From Sporosarcina luteola (lineage in GTDB: Bacteria > Bacillota > Bacilli > Bacillales_A > Planococcaceae): a stretch of DNA of 41,753 nucleotides. The notes under the pieces were generated by a model, which ran no database searches, was not told the origin of the DNA, and was given only the letters and a program-made list of their open reading frames with translations. Positions 25,451 through 34,896 of the stretch are shown here, in pieces; position 1 is the first letter of the stretch; each line of letters starts with the position of its first letter. The position numbers and the translations under genes are program-made. The DNA lies in assembly GCF_007991495.1 (NCBI RefSeq), contig NZ_BJYL01000030.1, positions 1-41,753 on the forward strand, written 5' to 3'.

Positions 25451-28047
25451 CAACGCTTTCTTTTCGCTTTTAATAATTCTGAAACATGGTCCTCTTGTTT
25501 AACTTGTTCGTCTGGGGTTTTTTCAGCTTTATCTTTTCTATCGAATAAACCTGCAAACATGCCAAAACGGCGTAAAGTGATATCAATGAAAAATAGGATC
25601 ATCGCCGTCATTATCAACCAATTTGCGATCGGCATACGATTTCCACTTTTATATGGATGCGGGCGAAATGCCTTTTCCGGCTCTTCGAGATGCTCCCCAC
25701 CCGTACGTTCAGAAATCTTCTCCATCAAGGTAGTATTCGGTTCTGACGGCTTGTATTCTTCACTGTATGGAACTGATACGCCAGCTTCAAAGAGACCACC
25801 CTTATCATCGGAAACACCGAAAAAGACCAAGCCTGGTTCCGCATCCAATGTAACTCTCACTTTTCCCGGTGCTAACGGTTCTGACTGAAAAGGCACTTCC
25901 TGTCCTTTTTCATCGATTACAGCAATATCCAAAAATGCCGCCTTACGCGAACTATCTGTAACCGTATATGTCCCTCCGCGTTCATGCTTAATCAGATAAG
26001 GGACTTCATCATACTTTGGAAGCAACCGGGATACAGCCGCGTTCCAAAAGTCCGGATACCCTTCCCACCTAGCCAAATCTCCCGACCATTTTCCAGTTGA
26101 GTCGGACGTGAATGCTACTGTGCGTCCCAATCCATACATCCATTCCGCGATGACCGGATCCTCCTTAGGGCTTTCTGCCACAATTGTCGCAGATCCTTTT
26201 GGCGTCGTTGCAATATAGGCATTCATCTGAGGAACACCTCCACTGAATACGGACGTCCATTCGGGAACATTGCTGAATGTTACATAATACGGATCATCTT
26301 CGATATATGTCCTCGTTAGCATAGACGTTTCTCTCGTCAAAATGGCTGGGATTGTCGATTCGTCAACTGCATCATAAAATCTGCCGCCACCTAGTTCAGC
26401 AAGTTCTTCCAACAATACACCGTCTGCATCCGTTCCAATCGCCACAGTCGATAAAGTAACATTCGCATTTTTGCCTTCTCCAATGATTTCTTCATAAGAT
26501 GGCGGCATTTCTGATTGGCCATCTGTCAAAAGAATAATATGTTTCCTTTGAAGTTTTAAATCTGACAGATCTTCATAAGCCTTTGCAACCGACGGAAAGA
26601 TATCTGTCCCACCGGCTGCGGGAACAGACAAAATCTGATCCATCGCATCTTGTTTATCCTGTAATGGACCAACCGGTATAACTTCCCATATTTCATGGTC
26701 AAATGCAGTGAAACCGAATGTATCATCTTCCCGCAGCAACTCCACTGCCCGTGCAGCCGCTTCTCTAGCGATGACGATTTTCGAACCAGACATACTTCCT
26801 GACCGGTCCATTGTGATGACAAGTCCAAGGGATGGCAATTGCTCCTTCCCTTTCACTTCCATTTCAACTGGCAATAAACGCTCGATTGGAGACTTGAAAT
26901 ATCCCCCTAATCCAAAGCTTTCATCTCCACCAACCATCATGAATCCCGTACCGAAGCTTTTGACAGCCTGTTCGATGACAGTCATCTTATGTTCACCGAC
27001 TTGATGGCCAGGCACATTATCAAAAATAATTGCGCCATATCCCATATATCCGGATAAGTTCTCCGGCAAATTCCCCGCATTCACTACATCAACGTCCATA
27101 GCATTTTGGTCAAGCAGCGAAGGGATGATGGAAGGGTTGCGTTCCGTTTGTACAACAAGCACCCGTGGAGACTGTTCCAACATCGTGATCGAAAGCATGC
27201 GATTGTTTTCAAGAAATCCATCATCCGGCACAATGAGTTTTGCCTCGTATTTCAATAAACCTGATCCACTTGCTTCGACATGATAAGAAAAAACATTCCC
27301 TCCCGCATCAAAAGAAACAGGTTCATTAATGATTTCTACATCATTGCGGTATATTAACAATTGACCTGCTGTTTTCGTCGATGATTCGACTTCCACTCGC
27401 AATAACTGTTTCTCACCTTCGTAAGCGGTTCGAGGAGTTTCAAATAAAGAGATGGATGCATCCGCTCTATTCGATTTCTCTAAAATGACTGTGTCAATTT
27501 GCACACGGCTGTTTTCAAATTTCGGCAATAGCTCTTCGACAGCCCCTTCCGTCTCAAGCCCGTCGGACAGTAATACAATTCTAGTAGCTAAATTCGCTTT
27601 AGCCACTGCCGCAGACAAATCAAGCGCATTTGCAATATTTGTCGAACTCCGTGATTCTATCGGCTCCATAGTCGGTATTTTCACTTCACCATCAGTCAAT
27701 TGGCGATCTGTACGGAATGTTCCCCCAAAAGAATAGATACCGACCGATTGATTTTTTTGGCGAGCTTTTAAACTATCCGTAATCCATTCATCAGCCATTC
27801 GACCAGCATCTTCAATCGACACGGATCTGTCAACGACAAATAATATTTGCTCCTCGTCATCAGGCAATGACACGTAAGGGAATGTAAGCGCAAAGATGAT
27901 GCAGAAAATCGTCAAACTCCTTAAAACATACAGGATTATTCCTTTTCCGGAAAAACGCATTTTTGAAGCCTTCCATGTGTAAGCCATATAAAGGGCAATC
28001 GGGATGAGCAACAAAAGCCATAAAGGTTCATCAATTCGGATATCCAC
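25450..28047 (-). CDS. Membrane-anchored double-VWA protein with amidotransferase-like domain
   Basis: An 865-aa protein. Two N-terminal helices (about 9-25 and 37-59) flank a basic loop, then comes a large region with a first VWA domain (metal site DRSVS at 73-77, VLLSDG later), a Rossmann/glutamine-amidotransferase-like segment (about 290-385), and a second VWA domain (DRSGS at 414-418, GGTDI, ILLTDG). A third helix (about 802-826) precedes a Lys/Glu-rich tail. By the positive-inside rule the VWA domains are extracytoplasmic. Both metal (MIDAS) motifs are complete. The start at 28047 lies inside the upstream gene (17-base overlap). Last gene of the eight-gene operon; function is unknown, probably protein-complex assembly or remodelling at the envelope. 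Confidence 0.85.
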   Translation of the reverse strand: MDIRIDEPLWLLLLIPIALYMAYTWKASKMRFSGKGIILYVLRSLTIFCIIFALTFPYVSLPDDEEQILFVVDRSVSIEDAGRMADEWITDSLKARQKNQSVGIYSFGGTFRTDRQLTDGEVKIPTMEPIESRSSTNIANALDLSAAVAKANLATRIVLLSDGLETEGAVEELLPKFENSRVQIDTVILEKSNRADASISLFETPRTAYEGEKQLLRVEVESSTKTAGQLLIYRNDVEIINEPVSFDAGGNVFSYHVEASGSGLLKYEAKLIVPDDGFLENNRMLSITMLEQSPRVLVVQTERNPSIIPSLLDQNAMDVDVVNAGNLPENLSGYMGYGAIIFDNVPGHQVGEHKMTVIEQAVKSFGTGFMMVGGDESFGLGGYFKSPIERLLPVEMEVKGKEQLPSLGLVITMDRSGSMSGSKIVIAREAAARAVELLREDDTFGFTAFDHEIWEVIPVGPLQDKQDAMDQILSVPAAGGTDIFPSVAKAYEDLSDLKLQRKHIILLTDGQSEMPPSYEEIIGEGKNANVTLSTVAIGTDADGVLLEELAELGGGRFYDAVDESTIPAILTRETSMLTRTYIEDDPYYVTFSNVPEWTSVFSGGVPQMNAYIATTPKGSATIVAESPKEDPVIAEWMYGLGRTVAFTSDSTGKWSGDLARWEGYPDFWNAAVSRLLPKYDEVPYLIKHERGGTYTVTDSSRKAAFLDIAVIDEKGQEVPFQSEPLAPGKVRVTLDAEPGLVFFGVSDDKGGLFEAGVSVPYSEEYKPSEPNTTLMEKISERTGGEHLEEPEKAFRPHPYKSGNRMPIANWLIMTAMILFFIDITLRRFGMFAGLFDRKDKAEKTPDEQVKQEDHVSELLKAKRKR

Positions 28048-29797
28048 GACGTCTTTGCACCTCCCACTCTAGTAATAAAAGAAGGAGGACCGGTAATAGA
28101 AAGAGCCACCCAATCATATTTTTCCCTTCTTCTTTATCTGTGCTATCAGCCTGGGGTGCACCAAGGTGAAAACTGGATCCATGGGCTATTGATTTCTCGG
28201 CCGGCTCCAATTGAACAGATAAGTACTTTTCCACTCCTTGATCCACCAATTTATAAATGCCTGGTTTCGAAGGAGCAACGAAACTTCCGCCGTCCGCATA
28301 GGTCGCAACGTATTTATCATCCATCGTGAAAATTTCAATTCCTTCTGATCCACCACTCGTCAACACCGCTTTCCGTTCATTCGGGGTAAAAATCCCTACA
28401 ATATCGCTCCCCGCCCGAAGCATTTCAGTGGAACTCCAGAAGAATAATGGAAAGGATGGATGAAGCGGCCAGTCAGTCAATCCGATATCTGTTAAGATAA
28501 TAATGTCTCCCCTTGGTGAACGTTGAATGAACGGTTGTCCATCAACCGATGCCAAAGTCGTAAATCCTTCAAAAGGGGGATATAATGCGCTCACATATAC
28601 ATCGTCGATGGACGCAATCGCGAATAAAGAATCATCGACCGTATCCACAATGCCTGCAACCGGTTCTGCTGCTGTATCATTCCTGCCGATTAAAAGGATA
28701 GGTTCAGATCCTTTATCTAAAAACGACGTTTCATTTGTCACAAGTATCGCTTGATCCATAGCCATCGTCATTTCATTAATGGAGCCGGTCGTCACTGTCA
28801 AACCGATCGCCTCGAATGCTTTCTTTACGAGTTCATGCAGTTGGTTGTCAACGATAACTTCGGAAGATTCATTTCCAATCAAAACAAAAGCCTCATTATC
28901 CCCGATATAATCATCTTCAACATGAAGAACTGCACTCATCGCAGATAAAGAAGGAAGATCTTTAAAAGATAGAAGTGTATCCGCTTGTTCGTCAATGGAA
29001 AACTCCTGCTCCGCTAATGCAGCTCCCGTCAGTTCGTTTTTGATGAACACTTTTCCTTGCTGCTTGGCTGAAGATTGATTTTTCAACTTCACAATGGCCT
29101 CGGTTCCGTCCTTTGTAGGTATGGCACCGACCTTTTCAATTGCAATATTCGTTAACGGTTTTTCATTGTTATGAACGGTCCACGTAATTCCATCTACACT
29201 TTCCATAAATACGGATCGATCAAGAAAATCAGTGAAGATATGTACGTCAGCTCCTTCTTGTATGGCAATCGACCTTACAAAATCGAGTGCACGCACCATA
29301 TGTTCATGTTCATAATTCAAGTCCAGCTTGTCAATCGCAGCCAAGACTGCCCGCTCATCCGTCTCTTTACGTACTAGTATAGTGGGTTCCTTGCCAGTCG
29401 TAATAATTGTGATCGCGTCGCCAGCCCTTTCTCCTGCCAGCGCCCGCATTTTCTCCTTGTTTCTTTCAAGCAAGGAAAGCTCCCCTTCATTTGCAGCCAT
29501 GCTTCCAGATGTATCCACGACAAAGACCGTATGCTTATCCGCAATTGTATCCTTTGGCAAAAACGGGCCCAATAAAATGAAAAGCAATAATAACAGAGCA
29601 GCCATTTGTAAATAAAACAGTGCGTTCCGTTGTAAGTTTTTTAAATAAGGAGATACTTTCGTCTCCCGCATCGATCTTTCCCAAAATAAAGTGGATGAAA
29701 TTGTAGTCGTAACGTATTTCTTCCTGAAAAAGTAATAAAGAAGGACGGCCAACGGAAAAATCACCGTCCACATATTGCTCAATTGATCGAATCCCAC
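28031..29797 (-). CDS. BatA-like membrane-anchored VWA protein
   Basis: A 588-aa protein: helix 1 (about 9-24), a very basic loop with the BatA N-terminal-type sequence STLFWERSM, helix 2 (about 60-80), a VWA domain with complete metal site DTSGS (95-99), a beta-rich region and a Rossmann-like segment, then helix 3 (about 564-582) and a basic tail (LLEWEVQRRRGYPN). Topology puts the VWA domain outside. It lies 14 bases after the DUF58 gene and overlaps the 865-aa gene. VWA proteins of this kind accompany MoxR and DUF58 in many bacteria; the exact job here is unknown. Confidence 0.85.
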   Translation of the reverse strand: MGFDQLSNMWTVIFPLAVLLYYFFRKKYVTTTISSTLFWERSMRETKVSPYLKNLQRNALFYLQMAALLLLLFILLGPFLPKDTIADKHTVFVVDTSGSMAANEGELSLLERNKEKMRALAGERAGDAITIITTGKEPTILVRKETDERAVLAAIDKLDLNYEHEHMVRALDFVRSIAIQEGADVHIFTDFLDRSVFMESVDGITWTVHNNEKPLTNIAIEKVGAIPTKDGTEAIVKLKNQSSAKQQGKVFIKNELTGAALAEQEFSIDEQADTLLSFKDLPSLSAMSAVLHVEDDYIGDNEAFVLIGNESSEVIVDNQLHELVKKAFEAIGLTVTTGSINEMTMAMDQAILVTNETSFLDKGSEPILLIGRNDTAAEPVAGIVDTVDDSLFAIASIDDVYVSALYPPFEGFTTLASVDGQPFIQRSPRGDIIILTDIGLTDWPLHPSFPLFFWSSTEMLRAGSDIVGIFTPNERKAVLTSGGSEGIEIFTMDDKYVATYADGGSFVAPSKPGIYKLVDQGVEKYLSVQLEPAEKSIAHGSSFHLGAPQADSTDKEEGKNMIGWLFLLPVLLLLLLEWEVQRRRGYPN

Positions 29798-29811
29798 TTA
29801 GCTGCCCCCTA

Positions 29812-30684
29812 TCACCGCAACCAACCAACATGGCGCATTTTTTTCGTAAATACGTCCATGACGCCTTCTGAAACTTCTGTCCGTACTAGCTGAATCCCGT
29901 ATTTATTTGCAAGCGCGAGCATTTCCGCTTCGTGCTTTAATTTTCTTTCCGTATACTCTTCCACAATCCTTCTAGTTATGGAAACCTCTACAACCGCTTC
30001 ACTTTCTACGTCCACTAACTTGACGTCGCCTTCATACTGGGGAAGCTGCTCCATCGGGGATTGGACAGTCACAATTCGAATATCCTTGCAAATACCTGGC
30101 AACCTTCTGAATAGCCGTTCCCACTTATCAAGCAGTTCTAGACCGTCCGTAATGATAAATAGTACAGTGACCGCCTTGGGGACATGCTTCAGCACCTGGT
30201 CTGCAAATTCCATGTTAGCAGAAGGTGCATCCAACTTCGTCATGAATTTAGAAAATGAAGCTCGATGCATTGCCCCTTTCTTTCGAAAAAAATGATTCTG
30301 TTCCGCAGTCCATGTTGAAAATGAAACAGTATCTCCACTTTTCAAGGCGATATGCCCGAGGCCGATAGCAAGTTGACGCGCAAAATCCCACTTGCCATCG
30401 GTGCCCATCGAATTCGTGGAATCGAGCAGTATATGTATCCGCATTTCTTGCTCATCTAAAAATTGTTTGATGAACGGCTTATCGGTGCGGGCAAATACAT
30501 TCCAATCGATATGTCTCAAATCATCACCAGGGTGATATTCCCTGAAATCTGAAAAATCGAGAGATGTCCCTGTCTTACTGGAGCGATGTGTGCCTTTATG
30601 ATGACCGAGCCGCCTGGATTTTGATTGGATGGATAAAGCACCTAATCGTTTTGCCAATCTATCCGGAAATAGTTCTTCCTTCAT
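29812..30684 (-). CDS. DUF58 protein
   Basis: A 290-aa soluble protein with the DUF58 signature REYHPGDDLRHIDWNVFAR (48-66), followed by a VWA-like fold whose metal motif reads DSTNS (88-92), with Thr where Ser is usual. No membrane segment, so it is cytosolic. The start codon overlaps the moxR stop (TAATG), with AAGGAG inside moxR. MoxR-DUF58 pairs are widespread, and B. subtilis has one (YeaC-YeaD); DUF58 is thought to be the adaptor or partner of the MoxR ATPase. Confidence 0.92.
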   Translation of the reverse strand: MKEELFPDRLAKRLGALSIQSKSRRLGHHKGTHRSSKTGTSLDFSDFREYHPGDDLRHIDWNVFARTDKPFIKQFLDEQEMRIHILLDSTNSMGTDGKWDFARQLAIGLGHIALKSGDTVSFSTWTAEQNHFFRKKGAMHRASFSKFMTKLDAPSANMEFADQVLKHVPKAVTVLFIITDGLELLDKWERLFRRLPGICKDIRIVTVQSPMEQLPQYEGDVKLVDVESEAVVEVSITRRIVEEYTERKLKHEAEMLALANKYGIQLVRTEVSEGVMDVFTKKMRHVGWLR

Positions 30685-31676
30685 TAGACTGAAGCTCCTT
30701 GACGAATTTCCTCGAGCAACTTATCAATCAGTTTATCCACATCGATGCCTTCCGCTTCCCCTTCATAATTAATAAGGATACGATGACGCAATGCCGGTTT
30801 AGCAACAGTTTTAATATCCGCAATCGAGACATGGAATCGTCCTGCCATTAATGCTCTCGCTTTGGCAAGGCGGATGATGGATTGCAATCCGCGTGGGCCG
30901 CTCCCATACTGAACGTACTGGCTCCATTCGTCTTCCGCTCCGGATTTCTGGTGTGTCGCTGATACTAAGTCCACTGCATAATCGATCATTTCATCCGCAA
31001 TGACAACGGACTTCACCATTTCTTGTGCCTGGACAATCATTTCAGTATCCATTACTTTCTGAATCGCGATTGAATGAGGGCCCGTTGTGCGTAGCATAAT
31101 TTCCTTCAATTCCTCTTTAGCAGGATATGGCAAAAGAATTTTACATAAGAAACGGTCCATCTGTGCTTCGGGCAATGGATACGTCCCTTCCATTTCAATC
31201 GGGTTTTGGGTAGCCAATACAAAAAACGGTTTCCCCATCTTCCTTGTTTCTCCAAGCACGGTTACAGTTTTTTCACCCATTGCCTCTAGCAGGGCACTTT
31301 GCGTTTTCGGTGTTGCACGGTTGATTTCATCTGCAAGCACCATTTGGCTGAAGATCGGCCCTTCTTTAAAAACGAACCGTTGAATACCTTCCTCATTCCG
31401 TTCCAATATACTCGTTCCAGTTATATCAGCCGGCATTAGATCCGGGGTGAATTGGATACGAGAGAATGAAAGATCAAGGACTTCGGAAATCGTCCTAATG
31501 AGCATCGTCTTCCCGAGTCCTGGCAGACCCTCCAACAAAGCATGCCCGTCTGCCAATATGGAGTAGATTGAGAATTCAACAGCTTCCTGTTGGCCTACGA
31601 TGAATTTCCCGATTTCCTCCTTTACTTCGGCAAGTCTATTACTCATTTCTTGAAATTGTTCCGGTGAAAAAGACAT
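30684..31676 (-). CDS. MoxR-family AAA+ ATPase
   Basis: A 330-aa ATPase of the MoxR/RavA group: Walker A GLPGLGKT (50-57), Walker B VLADEINRA, sensor-1 ATQNP, then QMDRF and a C-terminal lid domain with GSGPRGLQS (sensor 2). I place the start at ATG 31676 (MSFSPEQF), because GGAGG lies 8 bases upstream; the ATG at 31691 overlaps that site. MoxR ATPases act as chaperones that insert cofactors or assemble complexes with VWA partners. It lies 22 bases downstream of the 468-aa gene and overlaps DUF58 by one base. Confidence 0.95.
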   Translation of the reverse strand: MSFSPEQFQEMSNRLAEVKEEIGKFIVGQQEAVEFSIYSILADGHALLEGLPGLGKTMLIRTISEVLDLSFSRIQFTPDLMPADITGTSILERNEEGIQRFVFKEGPIFSQMVLADEINRATPKTQSALLEAMGEKTVTVLGETRKMGKPFFVLATQNPIEMEGTYPLPEAQMDRFLCKILLPYPAKEELKEIMLRTTGPHSIAIQKVMDTEMIVQAQEMVKSVVIADEMIDYAVDLVSATHQKSGAEDEWSQYVQYGSGPRGLQSIIRLAKARALMAGRFHVSIADIKTVAKPALRHRILINYEGEAEGIDVDKLIDKLLEEIRQGASV

Positions 31677-31698
31677 ATATATATCCTCCATCCATTTT

Positions 31699-33105
31699 TC
31701 ATTCGATTGATGAGAAATAATCGGATAAGACTCTTTGCAAGTCGGCTGGAAGTCCCATCTTTTCCGATCCTTTCAAATAAGCATCCTTATACTTACCAAC
31801 CACTTCTTGATAAGGCCTGAGCGTTCCTCTTTCGACGAGCCCTTCACGTTCATTTTCTTCGATGAACTCGCCTTCTCCGAGCTCACCACTGACGATCGAC
31901 GGGTCCGTGTATCCTCCGATTCTGTCAGTTGGGATTGAAAGCATGTCACGTCCGCCTTTCCCAGTCCCGATACCAGACCCTTGACCCTGTCCTTGACCTT
32001 GGCCCTGTCCTTGACCTTGGCCTTGACCCTGACCTTCACCCTGACCTTCGCCTTGACCTTCGCCTTGACCTTCACCCTGACCTTCGCCTCGACCTTCGCC
32101 TTGACCCTCGCCCTGACCTTCACCTTGACCTTCGCCCTCGCCTTGGCCATTGCCTTGGCTTTGACCTCCGCTTCCGGCTTGAGGTTGACCTTTGCCAGGT
32201 TTTCCAGTGGAGTTTGACGAATTATTGTTTTCTGGTGATTGATTTCCGGCATTCGCTAAGGCAGGCAAAGAGGGTGCTTTCCCAATCTTATTCAGGGCGC
32301 TTTGTGTTTTTCCTGCCTGGGAAGCCAACTGATCAACGATTGGTCTAAGTTCATCTAGCTCATTTTGCTCGGATTCACTTAATCCTTCTCCGTCAGCAGT
32401 TTTCTTTTCGGCTAATCTTTGTTCCTTTAACTTGAATTCTTTTTGTTTCTTTACAAGTTCCCGTAATGTCTCCTCTGACGTTTCGCTTTCTTTCAATTTC
32501 GAGGCCAGTTCTTCCAGTTCCTTTTTAAGTTCTGGAACTTTTTCCTTCTTAACGAGTTCTTGCACTTCTTTTTTCAGTTCATCGATAATTTCCTTTTCCT
32601 CCGCAATCGCTTTTGCTTCCTGTTGTGCTTCAGAAGGAAACATGATTAACATAGCAGAACAAGCAATGAGGAACAGAGACCCTCCTAACATCTTTGCATT
32701 CACATATTTTTTATCGCGTTTCTTAAACTGCAAAAATGCATTGCCTACATCTTTTTCCGCTTTCTGTCCAATCGCCTGCGAAAACTCCGATTGTTGAATC
32801 CGGTCATCCAACGCAGTCACTAGTAAATTGTCGGGTAAGTAATGATCTAACTTCCAAGTCGCCTCATCAGGGAGTACACGTTTTATGAAAAGTACAATGA
32901 GTGTTCCAATGACAGCAATGAAAGCCAACGACAAGGCAATCTGTTCGTATTGAGGAAGTATGAACAGTCTGGAAGCGGCAAGAATCAAAGTGAATAGCAA
33001 AACGGAAACGAACAGACCCGTTTGCAACATGTAGACGGATTGTTCTAAACGTAATGCCCTCAGAGCCTTTTTAACATATTGCTGTAAAACTCTTTTCTCT
33101 TCCAT
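31699..33105 (-). CDS. Membrane protein with coiled coil and Gly-Gln-Glu repeat
   Basis: A 468-aa protein with three helices near the N-terminus (about 28-50, 57-76 and 139-156), a long charged coiled coil (about 160-265), a Gly/Asn/Ser-rich stretch, a low-complexity GQGE/GQGQ tract (about 317-377) and a conserved-looking C-terminal domain ([19 protein letters not shown]). The layout recalls the DUF4175-type proteins found next to moxR/VWA genes in Gram-negatives, but I do not claim homology. The repeat makes all frames of the opposite strand open; those are not genes. Its place in the operon suggests a scaffold or partner of the MoxR-VWA proteins (inference). Confidence 0.8.
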   Translation of the reverse strand: MEEKRVLQQYVKKALRALRLEQSVYMLQTGLFVSVLLFTLILAASRLFILPQYEQIALSLAFIAVIGTLIVLFIKRVLPDEATWKLDHYLPDNLLVTALDDRIQQSEFSQAIGQKAEKDVGNAFLQFKKRDKKYVNAKMLGGSLFLIACSAMLIMFPSEAQQEAKAIAEEKEIIDELKKEVQELVKKEKVPELKKELEELASKLKESETSEETLRELVKKQKEFKLKEQRLAEKKTADGEGLSESEQNELDELRPIVDQLASQAGKTQSALNKIGKAPSLPALANAGNQSPENNNSSNSTGKPGKGQPQAGSGGQSQGNGQGEGEGQGEGQGEGQGEGRGEGQGEGQGEGQGEGQGEGQGQGQGQGQGQGQGQGQGSGIGTGKGGRDMLSIPTDRIGGYTDPSIVSGELGEGEFIEENEREGLVERGTLRPYQEVVGKYKDAYLKGSEKMGLPADLQRVLSDYFSSIE

Positions 33106-33118
33106 CTGTCACACCTCA

Positions 33119-33964
33119 TTATTTTAGACGTTTCATATTGACACGTAATCTCTTCACCGCGATGAATAAAGCACCAACTGTAAGCAGACCGTAAAAAATT
33201 AAATAACCTGCCCATATTGGAAAGTCTACTTTTGTTAATTCGCTAATCCCATAACCCATATCTGGCGATAAAAATGTTGCAAATAATACCGCTGGATTGA
33301 TAGAAGCTAAAAACTGACCCAAATAGGAAGGCGTTGTTATCACTGTTCCCATCTGGTTGAAAGCTTTCATCTGAATGACGATGATAAATAAGAAACCTGT
33401 CACAACCGAAAGGAATAGCATTGTCCCATACGTTACGATCATTGAAACGATCGTCCTGCGTATTAAAGTGGAAAACATGACTCCAATACTTCCGATTGCA
33501 AGCAAAGTAACAAATAAGAAAAAGAACACTTTAACGAAACTCCAAGGTGAAATACCACCAAACAAGAACACTAAACTATAAACCGGCAGACCCGCAACAA
33601 TGAGAAGGAGCAGGAAAGCGACCGAAGAAAGCATCTTCCCAGAAATAATTTGAAAGGAGCTTTGTGACGTCGTTAATAGGATCGGCAATGTCTGCTTCTC
33701 GCGTTCAGAACTGATAGATCCGGCCGTTAATCCCGGAGCTGTAAACAGCACGAGTCCAAGCTGGATATAAGATAGAAAAGCGAACAAGACAAAGCTTTGA
33801 CTCGGTCTGAAATAGGAAGTTCCCGAAATATTGACCGTAAGGAAAATGTATCCGAAAACAAAAATACACATGGCTAGCAAAAAGAAAAGTATGCCATTAA
33901 ATCCTTTGAACGACCTGAATCTAAGTTTCAATTCTTTAAAAAGGACCGGATTATTAAAATTCAT
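33119..33964 (-). CDS. ABC-2 type transporter permease
   Basis: A 281-aa integral membrane protein with six predicted helices and the ABC-2 signature region (SSEREKQTLPILLTTSQSSF) between helices 2 and 3, like NosY/GldF-type permeases. It partners the ATPase encoded immediately upstream (one-base overlap, 33964). The substrate is unknown; ABC-2 systems usually export or act mechanically on envelope processes. Confidence 0.88.
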   Translation of the reverse strand: MNFNNPVLFKELKLRFRSFKGFNGILFFLLAMCIFVFGYIFLTVNISGTSYFRPSQSFVLFAFLSYIQLGLVLFTAPGLTAGSISSEREKQTLPILLTTSQSSFQIISGKMLSSVAFLLLLIVAGLPVYSLVFLFGGISPWSFVKVFFFLFVTLLAIGSIGVMFSTLIRRTIVSMIVTYGTMLFLSVVTGFLFIIVIQMKAFNQMGTVITTPSYLGQFLASINPAVLFATFLSPDMGYGISELTKVDFPIWAGYLIFYGLLTVGALFIAVKRLRVNMKRLK

Positions 33965-34896
33965 TACGCCTCGGCTCCTTTCGTTATCTCCATAAAGACG
34001 TCTTCCAAGTTCGTTACGTGCTCCATGAATGAAACAATCGGCATATCAGCGAGCATCGCCTCTTTCAGCATACCTAACTGCTCCTCTTCGGTGCCACGAT
34101 ACATGAAGGATATTCCATCTCCTCCATCAAGCTTTTCGATCGAGCTTACATAAGGCTGCTCTTCGAAGAAAGCGATCGTCTCGTCTACGCGATCCAGAAG
34201 CCGAACTGTAATCACTTTCTCTCCTTGCAGTTTCTTCTGAATTTCAGCAACGGAACCATGGGCAATCAGCTTACCGTTGTCAATGACTCCAATTTCATCA
34301 CACATTTCCGCCAGTTCCGGTAATATATGAGAGGATATTAAAATTGTTTTTCCCATACCTTTTAATGTTTTTAAAATATCCCGCATTTCAACTCGAGCCC
34401 TTGGATCCAAACCGGATGCAGGTTCATCTAAAATAAGCACTTTCGGATCGTGAATCAAACTACGTGCCAAGCATAATCTCTGCTTCATCCCCCTTGACAA
34501 TAAGTCAACGTAGGAGTCCCTCTTATGAGACAGATTTACCAATTCCAACAGCTGCGGTATTAGTTTTTTTCTTTCCTCTTCCGGAATGCCATAACTAGCG
34601 CCGTAAAAATCTAAATACTCTTCTGCTTTTAGTTGGTCGTATACACCGAAGAAATCGGGCATATAGCCAATCAGTTTCCGTATTTCAGAAGGTTTTTCAC
34701 GAACGCTGACCCCATTGATGAAAACTTCACCTGAAGTCGGTTGCAATAACGTGGAGATGATAAGGAACGTCGTTGATTTACCTGCTCCGTTAGCTCCAAC
34801 AAATCCGAATACAGTTCCCTCATTCAACGTCAAATTCAAGTTATCCAGCGCGGTGAATTGACCATATTTCTTAGTTAACCCTTTAATTTCAATCAT
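33964..34896 (-). CDS. ABC transporter ATP-binding protein
   Basis: A 310-aa ATPase of the CcmA/GldA-like exporter group. Walker A GANGAGKST (34-42), signature LSRGMKQRL (variant of LSGGQ), Walker B VLILDEPASGLDP and the switch His in ISSHILPELAEM are present, with a C-terminal extension of about 90 residues. It overlaps the 806-aa gene by four bases (ATGA type) and the permease gene by one, so all three are translationally coupled. Confidence 0.93.
   Translation of the reverse strand: MIEIKGLTKKYGQFTALDNLNLTLNEGTVFGFVGANGAGKSTTFLIISTLLQPTSGEVFINGVSVREKPSEIRKLIGYMPDFFGVYDQLKAEEYLDFYGASYGIPEEERKKLIPQLLELVNLSHKRDSYVDLLSRGMKQRLCLARSLIHDPKVLILDEPASGLDPRARVEMRDILKTLKGMGKTILISSHILPELAEMCDEIGVIDNGKLIAHGSVAEIQKKLQGEKVITVRLLDRVDETIAFFEEQPYVSSIEKLDGGDGISFMYRGTEEEQLGMLKEAMLADMPIVSFMEHVTNLEDVFMEITKGAEA

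Noticed and set aside
31929..32348. Antisense frames of 78-139 codons rich in Leu/Thr or Asp/Leu
   Set aside because: They are shadows of the hexamer repeat in the coiled-coil/GQGE gene.
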